From UBA8403 sp964455155 (GTDB lineage Bacteria; Bacteroidota; Bacteroidia; Cytophagales; Amoebophilaceae), in assembly GCA_964455155.1 (NCBI GenBank), contig CAYVYH010000007.1, positions 1 to 39,363 of the forward strand: a stretch of DNA of 39,363 bases. The letters run 5' to 3'. The notes under the pieces were generated by a model. The model was not told where the DNA came from. It saw nothing but the letters and a program-made list of their open reading frames with translations, and made no database searches. Positions 36,430 to 39,363 of the stretch are shown here, in pieces. The number at the start of each line of letters is the position of its first letter. Position 1 is the stretch's first letter. The translations under genes were made by a program, and so were the position numbers.

Positions 36430-37307
36430 TAAAAAAGCTCATGGGCACCGGAGTGGCACTCGTCACACCTTTTGACAGCGCACTGCGTGTCGACTTTCAG
36501 GGGCTAAAAAAACTCCTGAACTATATTTCGGATAGCAAAGTCCACTACTTAGTAGTACACGGCACCACGGGTGAGGCAGCTACCACTACACCTGAGGAGA
36601 AGACAGCTATCTTATCGTTTGTCCAAGCGCATAATCCTAATAACCTGCCCATTGTCTACGGTGTAGGAGGTAACAACACCCACGCGCTTGTTAAAACAAT
36701 TAGAAACACCAATTTCCAAGGAATTGATGCAGTACTTTCGGCAAGTCCCTACTACAATAGACCTTCCCAGGAGGGTATCTACCAACATTACAAGGCCATA
36801 GCAGAAGTTTGTCCCGTACCTATTCTACTCTATAACGTCCCTGTCAGAACAGGCAGCAACATAACAGCAACAACGACCCTACGGCTCAGTGAACACCCCA
36901 ATATCATCGGCATCAAAGAAGCCTCTGGTGACTTGCTACAATGCATAGAGATTGCTCAAGGAAAAGGTGATGATTTTTTGCTCATCTCAGGTGATGACAT
37001 GCTAACGCTTCCTATGATGGCCATAGGAGCTGTAGGAGTCATCAGCGCCATCGCTAATGGATTTCCTGAAAAGATGGCCCATATAACGCACCTGATGCTA
37101 CAAGGAAGAGAGGAAGAAGCGCAACCCCACGTTTGCGCATTGCTCTCAATCGCGAAGCTAGTAGGCCAAGAAAGCAACCCTGTAGGTATCAAGCAGCTGC
37201 TGGCCGTCTTAGGAATTTGTCAAAAGCATGTCAGACTACCACTGGTCTCGGCACCCACATCACTTGCCCGAAGCATGCAGACTGTGGTCTTGCAAGGAAA
37301 AACCTAA
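36426..37307 (+). CDS. dapA: 4-hydroxy-tetrahydrodipicolinate synthase
   Basis: Condenses pyruvate and aspartate semialdehyde, the first step of the diaminopimelate/lysine branch. TIM-barrel family start MGTGVALVTPF near residue 6. GTTGEAATTT near 46-55, the Tyr of SPYYNRPSQEG near 110, YNVPVRTG near 137, and the Schiff-base Lys in GIKEASGD near 163-170 are intact. Length 293. It is coupled to the upstream gene. With asd it points to DAP for peptidoglycan or lysine. Confidence 0.97.
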   Translation: MIKKLMGTGVALVTPFDSALRVDFQGLKKLLNYISDSKVHYLVVHGTTGEAATTTPEEKTAILSFVQAHNPNNLPIVYGVGGNNTHALVKTIRNTNFQGIDAVLSASPYYNRPSQEGIYQHYKAIAEVCPVPILLYNVPVRTGSNITATTTLRLSEHPNIIGIKEASGDLLQCIEIAQGKGDDFLLISGDDMLTLPMMAIGAVGVISAIANGFPEKMAHITHLMLQGREEEAQPHVCALLSIAKLVGQESNPVGIKQLLAVLGICQKHVRLPLVSAPTSLARSMQTVVLQGKT

Positions 37308-37333
37308 AAAAAGAGGAAGCTGTGTGCTTCCTC
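37306..37333 (-). terminator. Intrinsic terminator of the Hc1-like gene
   Basis: On the minus strand, a perfect 8-base stem (gaggaagc / gcttcctc, 37313-37320 with 37326-37333, loop of 5) is followed by seven T (37306-37312 as A on the plus strand). It overlaps the stop codon of dapA. On the plus strand there is no T-run after the stem. Confidence 0.8.
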
Positions 37334-37361
37334 ATAGAAAACCCCCTTTCCTCGTAGCCAA

Positions 37362-37559
37362 CTATCCTTGTTTGCTACTTTTGTTCTTCAAGTCTTGAAC
37401 GTGCGTCCTAATCTCTTGGGCTAAAACCTTGAGGTCTTGCATGCCCTTCCTAATGCGCGTCCCCGCAGCATTGTTATTTTTTTCATAAAACTTAACAAAA
37501 TCGTCCTCTATACCGTGGACTAGCTGCTTTAACTGTTCGTAGTAGTTCATATGTTTCAT
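37362..37559 (-). CDS. Hc1-like small histone H1 homologue
   Basis: A 65-residue protein, starting at ATG 37559 (MKHMNYYEQLKQLVHGIEDD); ATG 37550 is the other choice. The longer open frame to 37637 is not family-like. Core pattern FVKFYEKNNNAAGTRIRKGMQDLK... fits Bacteroidota histone H1-like (Hc1-type) proteins, a DNA-binding or nucleoid-associated class with a highly conserved G-T-R-I-R-K. A short charged tail follows. Its terminator lies just downstream. Probably a single-gene transcript. Confidence 0.85.
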   Translation of the reverse strand: MKHMNYYEQLKQLVHGIEDDFVKFYEKNNNAAGTRIRKGMQDLKVLAQEIRTHVQDLKNKSSKQG

Positions 37560-37654
37560 CTTTTGGTTACTAAAATCTTGACTCAAGGTAGCCAAAATAC
37601 GCAGAAAACAACAAAAAGAAATCCTAGATTCAGTCATTTCAACAGCGAGTGCCT

Positions 37655-38134
37655 CTAAAGAACCAGCGGTGTCATGCTAAGTACCACCGTGTACGGATGT
37701 ATCAAGTTGAATGAAAACGGGACTATTGCAAAATGTACGAGAATCCTACGTAAGTGTCCCCTGAATGTTAAAACATCGCCGAGGCACCAATGTGTACCTG
37801 CTGCTACTAACGCCTGGCCAGTAGCCTGAGCACCATGACACTGCAAGGTGTACAGCAGCCCAGTGGGTTGTTCTTTTGCTTGGTCCCAAAAATGGACTGC
37901 TATTGTGCCTCGGGTATATATGTAGGCATACTTACGATGGGCATGGAGTGTTTTTCCATTCTCAAGAGTAGCCGTTCCCTCTTCTGGATAATAAAGCACT
38001 TCTGGCCCCCATTGTTGGAAGCAAGCTGCGCCTTACATGTGCCCTTGTGTGCCTAGACACCGCTTGAGTTCCCAAATACCCCTAAGATGTTCGAATGGAT
38101 GTAGCACGGCTCCCTTGTGATAGATTGCTAACAC
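37655..38134 (-). pseudogene. DUF6314-like gene broken by an in-frame stop
   Basis: The downstream part (37655-38032) reads GAACFQQWGPEVLYYPEEGTA and on through IAVHFWDQ and THWCLGDVLTF, like DUF6314. In the same frame upstream, 38036-38134 reads HPFEHLRGIWELKR, the expected N-terminal LxGxWxxxR of the family, and the two are separated only by a TAA at 38033-38035. The start could be GTG 38134. The C-terminal end also looks degraded (LIHPYTVVLSMT). It could be a true pseudogene, or a fused reading error in the assembly. Confidence 0.65.
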
Positions 38135-38251
38135 GTTCTGTCTTTTTAAAAAAGTCCCCCAGGCTCCCTTTATAGTGGCACAGTGTACCGTCGACGCCCC
38201 AAAAAAGGAGACAAAGGCAGCTTAAAATAATATGGTGACTCGTAATAATTT

Positions 38252-38498
38252 TTTTTTCTGAGCTGAATGACCCTGTAGACCAGCGCCAGCGATTTGAAGA
38301 TCAGCTTGAGCTCGGCAAGAGAGGGGATGAAGAAGCGTGACTTTGGATGAAGATTTTTTACGTGCGCTCTGTTATGGCATGCCCCCTACCGTAGGTTTGG
38401 GTATCGGTATTGATCGGCTAGCCCTGATCATGGCCAACACAACTTCTATTCAGGAAGTCATTTTCTTCCCCCAGATGCGGCCGAGAAATAGTGCATAG
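38252..38498 (+). pseudogene. lysS: Remnant of lysS (lysyl-tRNA synthetase, C-terminal end) with a frameshift
   Basis: The stretch reads FSELNDPVDQRQRFEDQ, then LELGKRGDEEA, then TGA; shifted by one base it goes on TLDEDFLRALCYGMPP, then TVGLGIGIDRLALIMANTTS, and IQEVIFFPQMRP to a TAG. These are the last segments of class II LysRS, including motif 3 (GIGIDRL). A single A missing from GCG-ATG-ACT at about 38338 explains the shift. The upstream ~400 codons are absent. The functional lysS must lie elsewhere. Confidence 0.85.
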
Positions 38499-39083
38499 AT
38501 CTGGGCCGTAGCGCTTCGTATCGCGCCCTTTTGTGTACCATGCATGGCATCTTGTGGCGTAATCTGACAAAACCATACAGTCAACACTTTGCGAGGATCA
38601 AGAAAGGGCGCTGTCCACGTAAAAAATAAGTGAATTTATTAGGTTTTTATTTTTCCTCTTTCTACCATGCTATGGTGATGAGTAAATGCGTTTGATCAAA
38701 AGTAATCTTGTAGGTAGTCAGGTGTTTCCGGTGTGGGCACTATGCAATATGGGTCTTGTTGGGCTGTACGGTGCTTCGTCACTACGAGGATGTGGTCGTG
38801 TTTGTACCGGGTGTACCGAGGGCATTGGTCTCTGTACCGGGTTCGCTTTCACCGGACAGGGTGCCCAGTGTATGCTCACCTGCAAGTGGGGGAGAAGTGA
38901 GTCCGAATCAGCGTAGGCAGCTCGGTGACGCGTTTTTGTCTGAGGGATATTGACCGCCTATTCTATCTAGTGGGGTCTGGCGTAGTGCGGGGGAAGGCTA
39001 TCAACATCCTCCTAGGTCAGATACTGTTTGTATGAAGATTCTTTCCTTTCTCTCTATCCCTTCAAGGGATAAAATAAGTTATT
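38499..39083. other. Non-coding or decayed stretch before the oxoamine synthase gene
   Basis: About 585 bases. Two overlapping plus-strand frames (38686-38916 and 38756-38953) contain short repeats such as gtaccggg and Gly/Val/Cys-rich text, but match nothing I know. The low coding quality and the lysS remnant just before suggest decay. Confidence 0.5.
39055..39071 (+). promoter_or_regulatory. Short hairpin just upstream of the oxoamine synthase gene
   Basis: A 7-base perfect stem (tatccct / agggata) with 3-base loop ends 13 bases before the ATG at 39084. It could be an operator or mRNA structure near the ribosome site; weak evidence. Confidence 0.3.
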
Positions 39084-39363
39084 ATGCATAACAACCTTCC
39101 GGACAATCGATACAAACAGTGTACTTATGACATGTTCATGTTTAACAGTATACGGGAGTTGAATGAAATAGATAGATTCAACGCTTGGATGGGTAATCTT
39201 GAGGCAAACGGTGAGTATACCTTCGGGGCAGCCAGGGTGGGTGCGCAAAAAACCAGGGTCAATGTACGTGTCGCTGCAGGTAAGGACGTATCGCTGCTCA
39301 ACTTTTCGAGCTATAACTACTTGGGGTTTAGCTACCACCCTGACGTTATCCAAGCTGCCAAAG
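39084..39363 (+). CDS. Alpha-oxoamine synthase family (BioF/KBL/SPT-like), partial (runs off right edge)
   Basis: The first 93 codons are visible. From ATG 39084: MHNNLPDNRYKQCTYDMFM, then a family-like body: EYTFGAARVGAQKTRVNVRV and LLNFSSYNYLGFSYHPDVIQ. That last piece is a hallmark of PLP-dependent alpha-oxoamine synthases: 8-amino-7-oxononanoate synthase (biotin), 2-amino-3-ketobutyrate CoA ligase, or serine palmitoyltransferase. The PLP Lys lies beyond the window, and the N-terminus does not decide among them. Some Cardinium strains carry biotin genes, and many Bacteroidota carry SPT; either is possible. Confidence 0.85.
   Translation, partial: MHNNLPDNRYKQCTYDMFMFNSIRELNEIDRFNAWMGNLEANGEYTFGAARVGAQKTRVNVRVAAGKDVSLLNFSSYNYLGFSYHPDVIQAAK

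Noticed and set aside
1..39363. CRISPR array, prophage, toxin-antitoxin or phage-defence island
   Set aside because: I saw no repeat-spacer pattern, no phage structural or integrase genes and no known defence domains in any frame I checked.

Overview
The window is a piece of a Bacteroidota chromosome, probably from a host-associated (intracellular) lineage related to the Amoebophilaceae (Amoebophilus/Cardinium group). The phylum call rests on a Rho with a long lysine-rich N-terminal linker, a DUF4199 membrane protein, an Hc1-like small histone H1 homologue, an ObgE without the C-terminal OCT domain, and a conserved ~160-residue protein that I know only from this phylum. The host-associated call is inference. 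It rests on predicted secreted coiled-coil repeat proteins, a secreted macro-domain protein, a lipoprotein with a P-loop, and decaying genes among housekeeping genes. GC looks mid-40s % by spot counting, higher than the ~35 % I know for Cardinium and Amoebophilus, so the exact lineage is open.

Layout. 1-304: 5' part of a lipoprotein with a GTPase-type P-loop, running off the left edge. 717-5382 (minus): proS, obgE, adk, serS. 5734-7236: rho. 7289-8143 (minus): macro-domain exported protein. 8359-11810 (plus): mnmE, an NrnA-like DHH phosphoesterase and a two-domain FKBP-type PPIase, followed by tRNA-Phe(GAA) on the minus strand. 12202-14003: three conserved proteins of unknown role (one soluble, DUF502, DUF4199). 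14055-15708 (minus): smpB and tsaD. 15714-20183 (plus): a 1489-residue TamB-like protein. 20255-22703 (minus): two adjacent exported coiled-coil repeat proteins, the first interrupted by two 100-N scaffold gaps. 23058-24374: DcuA/B-type C4-dicarboxylate transporter, followed by a 44-bp near-perfect palindrome. 24832-26492 (minus): psd and cdsA, phospholipid synthesis. 26662-28171: comF-like gene and a SPOR-domain protein. 28516-31148 (minus): asd and gpmI. 31471-33795: recA and a ZIP metal transporter. 33881-37307: ligA, a conserved small gene and dapA, tightly packed. 37362-37559 (minus): Hc1-like histone with its own intrinsic terminator. 37655-39083: a decay zone holding a DUF6314-like gene broken by an in-frame stop and a 3' remnant of lysS with a one-base deletion. 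39084-end: start of an alpha-oxoamine synthase (BioF/KBL/SPT family).

Most genes are core functions: tRNA charging and modification (proS, serS, mnmE, tsaD), ribosome rescue (smpB), DNA repair and replication (recA, ligA), phosphatidylethanolamine synthesis (cdsA, psd), lower glycolysis (gpmI) and the aspartate-to-diaminopimelate branch (asd, dapA). The accessory interest lies in the exported proteins (1-304, 7289-8143, 20255-22703), which are candidates for host interaction, and in the decay zone near the right end. I saw no CRISPR array, prophage, intact insertion sequence or recognisable defence system. I do not think this window holds a clearly new multi-gene system; the most unusual items are the exported macro-domain protein and the repeat-protein locus.
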